This document shows positions 8,674-17,402 of a DNA stretch of 64,000 bases, one piece after another. The notes under the pieces were generated by a model. It did not search any database and was not told the origin of the DNA. It saw nothing but the letters and a program-made list of their open reading frames with translations. Numbering within the stretch: the first letter of the stretch is position 1; every line of letters starts with the position of its first letter. This DNA comes from Oceanicola sp. (GTDB taxonomy: Bacteria; Pseudomonadota; Alphaproteobacteria; Rhodobacterales; Rhodobacteraceae). Both the position numbers and the translations under genes were made by a program. The stretch spans positions 2,110,458-2,174,457 of the forward strand of contig CP051231.1 in NCBI GenBank assembly GCA_017792405.1, in the 5' to 3' direction.

Positions 8674-8715
8674 GCCCGCCCTGCCCGCCTCTGCTGGCAG
8701 CAAGGGAGGCGCAGG

Positions 8716-9474
8716 ATGGGCGATCTGTTTGATCTTACGGGAAAGGTGGCGCTTGTCACCGGCTCGACGCGCGGCATTGGCCGGGCGATTGCGGAGGCTT
8801 TGGTGGCGCGGGGGGCGAAGGTGGTGATCTCGTCGCGCAAGGCAGAGGCCTGTGCGGCGGTGGCGGAGGAGATCGGGGAGGCAGCGGTGCCGATTGCCTG
8901 CAACGTCTCGGATGATGCGGCGATAGAGCGGCTATTGGCAGAAACGGAAGAGACGCTCGGGCCGGTGGACATCTTGGTCTGCAATGCGGCGGTGAACCCC
9001 TACATGGGGCCGTTTCTGGATACGCCGGATGATGCCTTTGACAAGACCATCGCGGTGAACATCCGGGCCAACATGCGGCTGGCCAAGGGCGTGGTGCCGG
9101 GGATGCAGGCGAAAGGCGGCGGGGCGATTGTGATCGTGTCCTCGATTGCGGCCTTCAAGGGCTCGGAGCATCTGGGGATCTACGCGGTGACCAAGGCTGC
9201 CGACACGCAGATCGTGCGCAACCTCGCCGTGGCCTACGGGGCCGACAACATCCGGGTGAACGGGATCGCGCCTGCTGTGGTGAAGACGGATTTTGCACGC
9301 GCGCTTTATGAAGACCCGGCGCGGGCCAAGCGGGTGGCGGAGAGCTATGCGCTCAAGCGGCTGGGGGAGCCGGAGGATATTGCCGGGATTGCGGTGATGC
9401 TGGCCGCGCCTGCGGGGGCGTGGATGACGGGGCAGACGATTATCGTGGATGGCGGGTGGTCGGCGATGGGGTGA
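8716..9474 (+). CDS. SDR-family oxidoreductase
   Basis: 252 residues, ATG preceded by GGGAGG. Rossmann motif TGSTRGIG near residues 14-21, CNAAVNP in place of the NNAG loop, catalytic IYAVTK, and the C-terminal GQTIIVDGGWSAMG. It resembles the peroxisomal dehydrogenase/reductase DHRS4-like and 3-oxoacyl reductase groups. It is transcribed divergently from the ten-gene operon and probably shares its control region. It is likely to act in the same pathway, with the acyl-CoA ligase 109 bases downstream. Confidence 0.87.
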   Translation: MGDLFDLTGKVALVTGSTRGIGRAIAEALVARGAKVVISSRKAEACAAVAEEIGEAAVPIACNVSDDAAIERLLAETEETLGPVDILVCNAAVNPYMGPFLDTPDDAFDKTIAVNIRANMRLAKGVVPGMQAKGGGAIVIVSSIAAFKGSEHLGIYAVTKAADTQIVRNLAVAYGADNIRVNGIAPAVVKTDFARALYEDPARAKRVAESYALKRLGEPEDIAGIAVMLAAPAGAWMTGQTIIVDGGWSAMG

Positions 9475-9582
9475 GCGGGTGCGCTGGCGCCCCCACCATG
9501 GCAGGTGTTGCAGGCGCCGGGTTTCCACGCCTAGGCTGAGATCAAACGCGGCGGGGAGGCCGCGATACAGGGAGGAGCGGCC

Positions 9583-11196
9583 ATGGAAGGCCTGATGATG
9601 CACCGTCCGCTGCGGATTGCGGATATTCTGACCCATGCGGCGCAGGTCTACCCCGGTGAGGGGATCGTCTCGGCCCGGACCGAGGGCGACATTCACCGCC
9701 AGAGTTACCCCGAAACTGCAGCCCGCGTGGCACGGCTGGCCCATGCCCTGCGCGCGCTTGGGATCAAGCCCGGCGACCGGGTGGCGACGCTGGCGTGGAA
9801 CGGCTACCGGCATTTCGAACTCTACTACGCGATCAGCGGGATCGGGGCGGTGTGCCACACGATCAACCCGCGCCTTTCGGCCGAGCAGATGGGCTATATC
9901 GTGAACCACGCGGGCGACAGCCTGCTGTTCTTCGACACCACCTTCCTGCCGATCATTGAGGGGCTGGCGCCGCATTTCCCCGAGAGCCTGCGCTACGTGG
10001 CGATGGTGGATGAAGACAAGCAGCCCGAGAGCAAGGTGGAGTGCCTGAACTACGAGGCGCTGCTGAAGGGCCAGCCGGAGCGGTTTGACTGGCCGGAGTT
10101 CGACGAGACCACCGCCGCCGCGCTCTGCTACACCTCGGGCACCACCGGCAACCCCAAGGGCACGCTCTATTCCCATCGCTCCACCGTGCTGCACGCGCTC
10201 TGCACCGCGATCAGCCTGCCGAAGGTGCTGCAGGAGGGGAGCCGGATACTGCCCGTGGTGCCGCTCTTTCACGTGAACGCTTGGGGCCTGCCCTATTCGG
10301 CCCCGCTCACCGGTGCATCTCTCATCATGCCGGGGCCGGGTCTGGATGGGGCCTCGCTGTTCAAGCTGATGGACGGGGAGCAGGTGTTCTCGGCCTGGGG
10401 TGTGCCGACCGTCTGGCTCGGGCTGCAGAAGGAGATCGAGGCGCAAGGGCGGCTGCCGGAGGGGTTCGGCCACCTCGTGGTGGGCGGCTCGGCGGCGCCG
10501 CGGGCGATGATCGAGGGTTTCGAGACCCGCGGCGTGGACGTGTGCCATGCATGGGGCATGACCGAGATGAGCCCGATCGGCACGGTTGGAAACCTCTCGC
10601 CGGCGATGCGCGACAAACCCCTCGCCGAACAGCTCGACGTGAAGCAGAAACAGGGGCGCCGGGCCTTTGGGATCGATATGAAGATCGTCGATGAGGACGG
10701 CACCGAGCAGCCGCAGGACGGCAAGGCCACGGGCGAGCTCTTTGTGCGGGGCAACACCATTGCGGCGGGATACTTCAACGACGCAGAGGCCAGCGCCGAG
10801 GCGATTGACGCGGAAGGCTGGTTTGGCACCGGAGACATTGCCCGGATCACCCCCGATGGCACGCTCTCGATCACCGACCGGACGAAAGACCTGATCAAAT
10901 CGGGCGGCGAGTGGATCAGCTCAATTGACATGGAGAACGTGGTGATGGGCCACCCGCAGGTGACCAACTGCGCCGCGATCGCAGTGCCGCATGAAAAATG
11001 GGGCGAACGGCCGATGCTGGTGGTGGTTCCGAAGGGCGATGCGCCGGACCCCGAGGCGCTGCGCGAGTTGCTCGCGCCGCACTTTGCCAGCTGGCAATTG
11101 CCCGACGAGGTGCTCTTTGTCGAGGAACTGCCTTTGACGGCCACAGGCAAGGTCTCGAAGCTCACGCTGAGGCGCAAATACGCAGCAGCGGAATGA
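9583..11196 (+). CDS. long-chain fatty-acid-CoA ligase (AMP-binding)
   Basis: 537 residues with ATG after GGGAGGAG. The ANL-superfamily motifs are in order: P-loop YTSGTTGNPKGT (about 183-194), AWGMTEMSP, GWFGTGDIA and the C-terminal lysine motif TGKVSKL. It activates a carboxylic acid to its CoA thioester with ATP via an adenylate. The medium/long-chain group is suggested by its length and by SGGEWISSIDMENV. It probably feeds the divergent catabolic operon, in the place LvaE holds in the levulinate route. True chain length is not deducible. Confidence 0.9.
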   Translation: MEGLMMHRPLRIADILTHAAQVYPGEGIVSARTEGDIHRQSYPETAARVARLAHALRALGIKPGDRVATLAWNGYRHFELYYAISGIGAVCHTINPRLSAEQMGYIVNHAGDSLLFFDTTFLPIIEGLAPHFPESLRYVAMVDEDKQPESKVECLNYEALLKGQPERFDWPEFDETTAAALCYTSGTTGNPKGTLYSHRSTVLHALCTAISLPKVLQEGSRILPVVPLFHVNAWGLPYSAPLTGASLIMPGPGLDGASLFKLMDGEQVFSAWGVPTVWLGLQKEIEAQGRLPEGFGHLVVGGSAAPRAMIEGFETRGVDVCHAWGMTEMSPIGTVGNLSPAMRDKPLAEQLDVKQKQGRRAFGIDMKIVDEDGTEQPQDGKATGELFVRGNTIAAGYFNDAEASAEAIDAEGWFGTGDIARITPDGTLSITDRTKDLIKSGGEWISSIDMENVVMGHPQVTNCAAIAVPHEKWGERPMLVVVPKGDAPDPEALRELLAPHFASWQLPDEVLFVEELPLTATGKVSKLTLRRKYAAAE

Positions 11197-11285
11197 CCTC
11201 TGCGTGAAAAAACGCACAAAGGGCTTGGGTTTTTGGGCTGTTTTGGGCATCTTCCCCGAAAATTTACGCCTAAGGTTCGAGTGAC

Positions 11286-11921
11286 ATGAAGAGAAGAAAC
11301 TTCCTCACCGGCAGTGCTGCGCTGCTTGGTGGTACCTTTGTGGCGGGGGCCCCTGCCCTTGCCTATGACGAAACCCTCAAGCCCTATGGCCTGCCCGTTC
11401 ATCTGCTGCCGCATTATGTGAACGTCTCCAAGGAGCTGCCGCCACAGGAGATTCACGTGAGCCCGAGCCGCTTTGCGCTGTTCCTCACCCTCGGCGGGGG
11501 CCGCGCAATCCAATATACCTGCGGCATCGGCCGCCCCGGCCTGTACGAGCCCGGCGAGTTCTTTGTTGGCGCGCGCAAGCAGTGGCCGGCCTGGACGCCG
11601 ACGCCCGAGATGATCGAGCGCGACCCGGCCTCTTACAAGAAATACGAAGACGGCATGCCCGGCGGCCCGAACAACCCGCTTGGCGCCCGCGCGATCTACC
11701 TCTTCAAGCCGCAGATCGGCGATACCTTCCTGCGGATCCACGGCACCAACGACCCGCGCACCATTGGCAAGCGGGTCTCGAACGGCTGCGCGCGGCTGGT
11801 GAACAACCAGATCGTACACCTCTACCGCCGGACGCCGATGAATGCGAAGGTCGTGCTCTACCCGGCCTCGGAAAACGGCGGCGTGGACTACTCGCAAGAG
11901 CCGCAGGTGACCCGGGGCTGA
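11286..11921 (+). CDS. L,D-transpeptidase (YkuD), Tat-exported
   Basis: 211 residues. The N-terminus KRRNFLTG followed by a hydrophobic stretch and ALA (about residue 26) is a twin-arginine signal peptide. The catalytic YkuD motif is complete: H152 in RIHGTNDP and SNGCAR with nucleophile Cys168 and Arg170. These enzymes form 3-3 cross-links in peptidoglycan or attach lipoproteins to it in the periplasm. Monocistronic, followed by a strong hairpin terminator. No unusual feature except Tat rather than Sec export, which is common in this alphaproteobacterial subfamily. Confidence 0.92.
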   Translation: MKRRNFLTGSAALLGGTFVAGAPALAYDETLKPYGLPVHLLPHYVNVSKELPPQEIHVSPSRFALFLTLGGGRAIQYTCGIGRPGLYEPGEFFVGARKQWPAWTPTPEMIERDPASYKKYEDGMPGGPNNPLGARAIYLFKPQIGDTFLRIHGTNDPRTIGKRVSNGCARLVNNQIVHLYRRTPMNAKVVLYPASENGGVDYSQEPQVTRG

Positions 11922-11953
11922 CGCCCGCAGAGGCTCTTTGATGACGAAAAACC

Positions 11954-11996
11954 AAAGGGCGCGGACCTCGCCATAGGTCCGCGCCCTTTGTGGTTT
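11954..11996 (+). terminator. rho-independent terminator after the L,D-transpeptidase gene
   Basis: A perfect 15-bp stem (AAAGGGCGCGGACCT, 11954-11968, with its complement at 11975-11989) and the six-base loop CGCCAT, followed by GTGGTTTTCC. It lies 32 bases after the stop codon. The T-run is short and interrupted but the stem is very stable. Confidence 0.85.
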
Positions 11997-12004
11997 TCCG
12001 GAAT

Positions 12005-12033
12005 TTGAGAATAATTTATCTCCAAGTTAACTT
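12005..12033 (+). promoter_or_regulatory. candidate promoter of bphO-bphP
   Basis: TTGAGA (12005-12010), a 17-base spacer, then TAACTT (12028-12033), in an AT-rich patch that stands out from the GC-rich surroundings and lies between the terminator and the heme oxygenase gene. The -10 match is weak, so this is a suggestion only. Confidence 0.3.
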
Positions 12034-12116
12034 TTTACGGAACCGGAGGCGTCCGGGGATGTTTTATTGCGTGATCACATGGGTGCGCCCTGCCGTGCTG
12101 ACGGGACAAGTAGTGG

Positions 12117-12713
12117 ATGACGATGACTTTTCAGCGCGCTGAGACCGTGGCGCTCTCTCTCCGGCATGAGCTCCGGCAGGTGACTGGCCCGGCCCATGAG
12201 CGGCTGGATGGAATGCTGTCAACCCTCAATTTGCATGACAGCGCCGACAGGGCGCTGTTCGACCGTGTGCAACGCGCGGGCTTTCGCCGGATCGGCGCGG
12301 CCTGCGGCTGGGAGGCGGCAGAGGCCACGGCTACGCTGCGCCGGACGGTCGATGCGCTGGACGAGGGCGACGAGGCCGAGACGGATGGCGCGGGCGACGA
12401 CCCGATAGCGGCGGATGCGGTGGCCTATATCACCCTTGGCTCGCAGCTTGGCCTGACCGTGCTGCGCAACGGCGTGCCGCCGGAAGAGCGCCGGGGCCTG
12501 CTGGCCATCGAGCCCGACATTGCCGCTTGGAAGGCCTTTGCCCAGCGCATGGGGCAGACAAGCCCCGATGCCGAAGCGCGCGCGCGCATCCTGTCTGATG
12601 CGACCCGCGCCTTTGCGATTTTTCAGCAGGAGGCCGAGCGCCACCTGCCCCGGCGGCCAGAGGCCGCACCTCACCCCCAGACGACGCAGACCCCACAGGC
12701 CCCGACTGTATGA
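12117..12713 (+). CDS. bphO: biliverdin-producing heme oxygenase
   Basis: 198 residues, about the length of bacterial BphO proteins. The N-terminal helix has GPAHERLD, with the His expected to be the proximal heme ligand, and the middle contains YITLGSQLGLTVLR. Heme oxygenase opens heme to biliverdin, the chromophore of the phytochrome encoded next; the stop codon overlaps the bphP start (ATGA at 12710-12713), so the two are made together. Residues after about 175 are proline/threonine-rich and probably disordered. Similarity is moderate, but gene context makes the assignment firm. Confidence 0.88.
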   Translation: MTMTFQRAETVALSLRHELRQVTGPAHERLDGMLSTLNLHDSADRALFDRVQRAGFRRIGAACGWEAAEATATLRRTVDALDEGDEAETDGAGDDPIAADAVAYITLGSQLGLTVLRNGVPPEERRGLLAIEPDIAAWKAFAQRMGQTSPDAEARARILSDATRAFAIFQQEAERHLPRRPEAAPHPQTTQTPQAPTV

Positions 12714-15283
12714 AAGATCCCTTCGTTTCTACCGATACGCCGGTTGACCTGACCAACTGCGACCGGGAGCCGATCCACATTCTGGGGAACGTGCAATCCT
12801 TCGGGGCGCTGATCGCGATTTCGGCGGATTGGATCGTGCAGCATGTGTCGCGCAACGCGACCGAGGTGCTGGGGCTGCCGTGGGAGGAGATGGCGGGCGT
12901 GCCACTGGGCCAGTTTCTGCCCGAGGCGAGCCTCGAGCGGTTGCGCCGCAAGCTGAGCACGGCCTCTCACGACGATGCCGTGGTGCGCATGTTCGGCTTT
13001 GACGTGTTCGGCGACGGGCGGCTGTTTGACGTGTCGGCCCACCAGTCGCACCTCAGCTTCATCCTCGAATTCGAGGCCAAGTCGCGCGGTGTTGAGCACG
13101 ACGAGCTGGCCATTGTCACGCCGATGATGCGCCGGGTGGCCGAAGAGAAGGATTTGCAGAGCGTCTCGGAAGTGGCCGCCAAGCAGCTGCGGGAGCTGGC
13201 CGGGTTTGACCGGGTGATGGTGTATCAGTTCGGGCCGGAGGGCGATGGCACGGTGATCGCCGAGGCCAAGGACGAGGCCGACAGCGAGACCTACCTTGGC
13301 CTGCACTTCCCTTCCTCCGACATTCCGCGGCAGGCGCGGGCGCTCTACAAGCGCAACCATCTGCGGCTGATCGCCGATGTGGATGATACCGTCTCGCCCA
13401 TCGAGCCGCAGACCGGCCCGGAGGGCGAGCCGCTGGACCTTTCGCTCGCCGTGACCCGCGCGGTCTCGCCGATCCACCTCGAATACCTGCGCAACATGAA
13501 GGTGCGGGCCTCGATGTCGGTGTCGATCATCATCCGGGGCGAGCTCTGGGGGCTCTTCGCCTGCCATCACCGCGCGCCGCTTTACATCGATTACGAGCGC
13601 CGCACCGCGATTGAGCTGCTGGCGCAGTTCTACTCCTACGAGATCGAGCGGCGCGAGGCGCGCGCGGTGGCCGAAACCGCAGATCGTGCCCAGAAGCTGC
13701 ATGACAGGCTGATGATGGGCCTCGGCGCCAGCACGGACCTCGTGGAAGGCTTCCGCGACGTGGCCCGCGAGATCAGCAGCGTGATCCGGTGCGATGGCGT
13801 GGCGCTCTATTCCGAAGGCACCTACGTCAGCCAGGGCACGGCGCCCTCGGAAGAGGAGTTCAAGACGATTGCGCGGTTCCTGAACACCGCCGCTGCCTCG
13901 CGGGTTTATGCCACCGATCATCTGGTGGCCCGCCTGCCCTCGATTGCCGATATCACCGACCGCTGCGCCGGCATTCTGGCGATCCCGGTTTCCCGCACGC
14001 CGCGCGACTACCTCGTGCTGTTCCGCACCGAGGCGGCGCGGCAGGTGAAATGGGCGGGCAACCCGCACAAGCCGGTTGAGGTGGGCAGCTTCGGCGCCCG
14101 ACTGACCCCGCGCAAGAGTTTCGAGATCTGGAAGGAAGACGTGGGCAATCGCTCGGAGCCGTGGTCGCCGACCTCGGTGCGGGCCGCCGATGCGATCCGG
14201 GTCACGCTGCTGGAGGTGGTGCTGAAGCTCTCGGACGAGGTGAACGCCGAGCGCAAGCGGGCGCAGGACCAGCAGGAGCTGCTGATCGCCGAGCTGAACC
14301 ACCGGGTGCGCAACGTGCTGGGGCTGATCCGTTCGCTGGTGAGCAAATCGCGCGAGAACGCGGTTTCGGTCGAGGAATTCTCAAAGGCCATCGACGGGCG
14401 CATCCATGCGCTGGCGGTGGCGCATGACCAGCTCACCCAGACCGAGTGGCGCGCGGTGGACTTTCGCCAGATCATCGACACCGAGCTGAAGGCCTATGTG
14501 GCCGGGCAGGAAGACAGGGTGCGGCTCTCCGGCCCGGAGATCCAGCTTTCGCCCGAGGCTTTCTCGACCATCGCGCTGGTGTCGCATGAGCTGGTGACGA
14601 ACTCGGTGAAATACGGGGCGCTCTCCAACTCGACCGGGCAGGTTGAGCTGGCGGTAGAGCACCAAGCTGACGGGTTCTTTCGCCTCACGTGGCAGGAGGC
14701 GGGTGGCCCGCCGGTGCGCCCGCCCGAGCGGCGCGGCTTTGGCACAACGCTGATCGAACGGTCCGTGCCGTTCGACCTTGAGGGGAAGGCCGAGATCGAG
14801 TTTCGCTCCGGCGGGTTCCGGGCGAGCTTTCTGATCCCCGAACGGTTTGTGACCGCCCTGCCCTCGGAGGCGGCGGACACCGCGGAGCCGGAGGCCCCGG
14901 CCATTGCGGGCAAGCCCGACCTCACCGGCGTGGGCCTTGTGGTGGAGGACAACCTGATCATCGCGATGGATGCCTCCGACATCCTCACAGGGATGGGTCT
15001 GAAAGCGGTGCATACCGCCTCGACCGTGGCGGAGGCGCTGCGGGTGGCGGAGGCCAATACGATCTCGGTCGCCGTGCTCGATGTGAACCTCGGCAAGGAA
15101 ACGAGCCTGCCCGTGGCAAGGTTCCTCTCGGAGCGCGGGGTGCCCTTTGTGTTGGCCAGCGGCTATGGCGGACAGGCCGACACCTTGGCCAAGTTCCCCC
15201 CTGCCCCGGTGGTCGCCAAGCCGTTCACGGTGGAGACCCTGTCGCGCGCGCTGCTGAAGCTGGGCGAAGACGGCGAGGGCTGA
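12710..15283 (+). CDS. bphP: bacteriophytochrome HWE histidine kinase with C-terminal receiver
   Basis: 857 residues. The order is PAS (about 15-120), GAF (140-310), PHY (320-500), HWE kinase (510-720) and a receiver domain (740-857). Cys17 in TNCDREPIHI is the biliverdin attachment site; FPSSDIPRQAR (about 200-210) is the GAF chromophore motif and PRKSF (about 467-471) the PHY tongue. The kinase has LNHRVRNVLG with phospho-acceptor His near 531 and HELVTNSVKYGA. The receiver has VEDN, an Asp near 790 (AVLDVN) and the Lys in VAKPF. A red/far-red light sensor; output target not encoded nearby. The receiver fused behind an HWE kinase suggests self-modulation or a phosphate sink. Confidence 0.95.
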   Translation: MKDPFVSTDTPVDLTNCDREPIHILGNVQSFGALIAISADWIVQHVSRNATEVLGLPWEEMAGVPLGQFLPEASLERLRRKLSTASHDDAVVRMFGFDVFGDGRLFDVSAHQSHLSFILEFEAKSRGVEHDELAIVTPMMRRVAEEKDLQSVSEVAAKQLRELAGFDRVMVYQFGPEGDGTVIAEAKDEADSETYLGLHFPSSDIPRQARALYKRNHLRLIADVDDTVSPIEPQTGPEGEPLDLSLAVTRAVSPIHLEYLRNMKVRASMSVSIIIRGELWGLFACHHRAPLYIDYERRTAIELLAQFYSYEIERREARAVAETADRAQKLHDRLMMGLGASTDLVEGFRDVAREISSVIRCDGVALYSEGTYVSQGTAPSEEEFKTIARFLNTAAASRVYATDHLVARLPSIADITDRCAGILAIPVSRTPRDYLVLFRTEAARQVKWAGNPHKPVEVGSFGARLTPRKSFEIWKEDVGNRSEPWSPTSVRAADAIRVTLLEVVLKLSDEVNAERKRAQDQQELLIAELNHRVRNVLGLIRSLVSKSRENAVSVEEFSKAIDGRIHALAVAHDQLTQTEWRAVDFRQIIDTELKAYVAGQEDRVRLSGPEIQLSPEAFSTIALVSHELVTNSVKYGALSNSTGQVELAVEHQADGFFRLTWQEAGGPPVRPPERRGFGTTLIERSVPFDLEGKAEIEFRSGGFRASFLIPERFVTALPSEAADTAEPEAPAIAGKPDLTGVGLVVEDNLIIAMDASDILTGMGLKAVHTASTVAEALRVAEANTISVAVLDVNLGKETSLPVARFLSERGVPFVLASGYGGQADTLAKFPPAPVVAKPFTVETLSRALLKLGEDGEG

Positions 15284-15426
15284 GGCACGCGCCGCACCCC
15301 TGTGGGCGGGATGGCGCGGAGACCGATTTTCAACTGACGGAAGGCGCGCCAGTGGTGCGCTCTGCCTGCCTTGGAAATGGGCAGGCTGAAAAGCGGTGCG
15401 TGGTGCTCCAGCCGAAAAGTAAAAAA

Positions 15427-15438
15427 CAGTCTTGACTG
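15427..15438. promoter_or_regulatory. palindromic operator candidate upstream of the hydrolase/TRAP cluster
   Basis: CAGTC-TT-GACTG is a perfect 5-2-5 inverted repeat in an A/T-rich patch, and imperfect symmetry extends outwards. TTGACT within it could be a -35 element. It lies about 50 bases before the cysteine hydrolase start. The TetR-family gene at the end of the cluster is the likely partner, but this is inference. Confidence 0.4.
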
Positions 15439-15490
15439 ATTGTTTTGTCCAGCCCCACCCTGTGTGTCAAACGACTCAGGGAGATGTGCG

Positions 15491-16135
15491 GTGGCCGATA
15501 CCGACGATTACAAGCAACGCAGCTACGGCGAAATCTCGGTGGGGCTCGGGGCCAAGCCGGGCATCGTGGTGGTGGATTTTCAGAAGGGATTCACCGAGGC
15601 GCAATATCCGCTTGGCGGTGCGCCGCTGGTAATGCGGGCGCTGGAAAACACCGCGAAGCTGCTGAATGCCGCCCGCGCGATGGGCGTGCCGGTGGCCACC
15701 TGCAACACCGCCTACATGAACGAACGCGAGATGCCCTATTGGAAGATCACCGCCGTGCGCGAGACCTTCCTGCATGACCATCCCAGCGCCGAGCTGGACC
15801 CGCGCATCTACGACCCCAAGTATGACCTGAAGGTCTGCAAGAAAGGGCCTTCGATCTTCTTCAACACCGATGTGGCCGACTACTTCGCCAAGGAGCGGGT
15901 CGACACCGTGATCGTCACCGGCTGCAATACCAGCGGCTGCATCCGCGCCAGCTCGATCGACAGTTTCTCGCACCGTTACCGGACCCTCGTGCCGGAGGAT
16001 TGCGTGGGCGACATCGAAGAGCAGCCGCACCGCGACAACCTACGCGACCTTGGCCGCCGTTACGTGGATGTCGTCGATCTGGACAGCGTGCTGGCCTACC
16101 TCGACCGCTGGCACAACGCCCAGGCTGCCGCCTGA
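15491..16135 (+). CDS. isochorismatase-like cysteine hydrolase (N-carbamoylsarcosine amidase group)
   Basis: Start taken as GTG at 15491 with GGGAG ahead, giving 214 residues; an upstream frame extension lacks a ribosome site and resembles no family sequence. The catalytic triad is visible: Asp29 in VVVDFQ, Lys near 117-118 in CKKGPS, and nucleophile Cys150 in VTGCNTSGCIRAS. This motif set is that of amide- and ureido-hydrolysing members such as N-carbamoylsarcosine amidase and maleamate amidase, which release ammonia. First gene of a cluster with an amidohydrolase, a HAD enzyme and a TRAP transporter, suggesting catabolism of an amide- or ring-containing compound. Confidence 0.85.
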   Translation: MADTDDYKQRSYGEISVGLGAKPGIVVVDFQKGFTEAQYPLGGAPLVMRALENTAKLLNAARAMGVPVATCNTAYMNEREMPYWKITAVRETFLHDHPSAELDPRIYDPKYDLKVCKKGPSIFFNTDVADYFAKERVDTVIVTGCNTSGCIRASSIDSFSHRYRTLVPEDCVGDIEEQPHRDNLRDLGRRYVDVVDLDSVLAYLDRWHNAQAAA

Positions 16136-16166
16136 CCCGCCCTCAAGACCGAATGAAAGACCTCAA

Positions 16167-17402
16167 ATGACCCTGAAGCTGCTGAAAAACGCCCGTATCG
16201 TGGACGGCACCGCGCCCGAGCCCACCGATCCGATGGGCATCGTGATCGAAGACGGGAAGATCCGCGATGTCGGCCCCGGCGTGACTGCCGATACCGATGA
16301 GGTGCTCAACATGGAGGGGCTGACGGTGATGCCCGGCCTCGTCGACTGCCACGTGCATGTGATCGCCACCACGGCGAACCTTGGCCTCAACGCCGCCCTG
16401 CCTTCCTCGCTCGTGGCCGCCCGCTCCAGCCTGCTGATGCGCGACATGATCATGCGCGGCTTCACCACGGTGCGCGACCTTGGCGGCGCGGACCGCGGCT
16501 TGCAGCAGGCGGTGGATGAGGGTGCCTTCCTCGGCCCGCGGCTGGTGATCTGCGGCAAGGCACTGTCGCAATCGGGCGGCCACACCGATTATCGCGGCCC
16601 CTACAGCAACCGCGATGTGAGCTGGTATGCCTCCAGCCTCGGCGCGATGGGCCGGATCTGTGACGGCATCCCCGAGGTGCAGCGGGCCGCTCGTGAAGAG
16701 ATCAAGAACGGCGCGCAGTTCGTGAAGGTCATGGCCGATGGCGGCGTATCCTCGCCCTCCGACCCGGTGGGCTACCTCGTGTTCTCCGTCGAGGAGCTGA
16801 AGGCGGCGGTGGAGATCGCCAAGGGCTTCGGCACCTATGCGACCGGGCACCTCTACTCCGACGAGGCCATCGTGCGGGCGCTGGATTGCGGGTTCGAGTG
16901 CATCGAGCACGGCAACCTCATTGGCGACGACACAATCGCCCGGATCGCCCGCGAGGGCATTCCGGTGGTGCCGACCAACATCACCTACGACCTGTTGCAC
17001 CGCAAAGGCGCGGAGTTCGGGCTGCCGGCGGAATCCGTGGCCAAGATCTCGGACGTGCGCGAGGCCGGGCTGGAGCGGCTCGAGAAGTTCCACGAGGCGG
17101 GCGTGCTGATGGGCTACGGCTCCGACCTGCTGGGCGGGATGCAGACCGAGCAATCTGGCGAGTTCCCCCTGCGCGGCCGCTACCTGCCCGCCGATGCGGT
17201 GATCCGCTCGGCCACGGTGGACGCCGCCAAGGTGCTGCGGATGGAAGGCGAGATCGGCACCATCGCGCCGGGTGCCCATGCCGATATCATCGCCGTCGAG
17301 GGCAACCCGCTCGACGATCTGGAACTGCTCACACATCAGGGAGCCCACATGCCGCTCATTCTCAAAGCTGGGGAGGCGGTCAAGCAGGCCGCGTCGCTCT
17401 GA
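16167..17402 (+). CDS. metal-dependent amidohydrolase (imidazolonepropionase-like)
   Basis: 411 residues. Metal ligands of the amidohydrolase superfamily can be placed: H62 and H64 (DCHVHV), Lys187 (FVKVMADGG, probably carboxylated), H228 (GHLYS), H248 (EHGN) and Asp320 (GYGSD). The Lys-bridged binuclear type resembles Xaa-Pro/Xaa-Arg dipeptidase-like members of this superfamily. It would hydrolyse an amide, cyclic amide or peptide-like bond. The start at 16167 fits the family N-terminus LKNARIVDG. Its stop overlaps the next start by one base (TGATG). Substrate unknown; likely the one imported by the TRAP system. Confidence 0.87.
   Translation: MTLKLLKNARIVDGTAPEPTDPMGIVIEDGKIRDVGPGVTADTDEVLNMEGLTVMPGLVDCHVHVIATTANLGLNAALPSSLVAARSSLLMRDMIMRGFTTVRDLGGADRGLQQAVDEGAFLGPRLVICGKALSQSGGHTDYRGPYSNRDVSWYASSLGAMGRICDGIPEVQRAAREEIKNGAQFVKVMADGGVSSPSDPVGYLVFSVEELKAAVEIAKGFGTYATGHLYSDEAIVRALDCGFECIEHGNLIGDDTIARIAREGIPVVPTNITYDLLHRKGAEFGLPAESVAKISDVREAGLERLEKFHEAGVLMGYGSDLLGGMQTEQSGEFPLRGRYLPADAVIRSATVDAAKVLRMEGEIGTIAPGAHADIIAVEGNPLDDLELLTHQGAHMPLILKAGEAVKQAASL

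Noticed and set aside
15364..15386. Hairpin GCCTGCC/GGCAGGC after bphP as terminator
   Set aside because: Seven-base stem with a nine-base loop and no T-run, 80 bases from the gene end; too weak.
15424..15447. RutR-type operator before the cysteine hydrolase gene
   Set aside because: The half-sites do not give TTGACCA-x2-TGGTCAA, and no rut genes follow; kept only as an unspecified palindrome.
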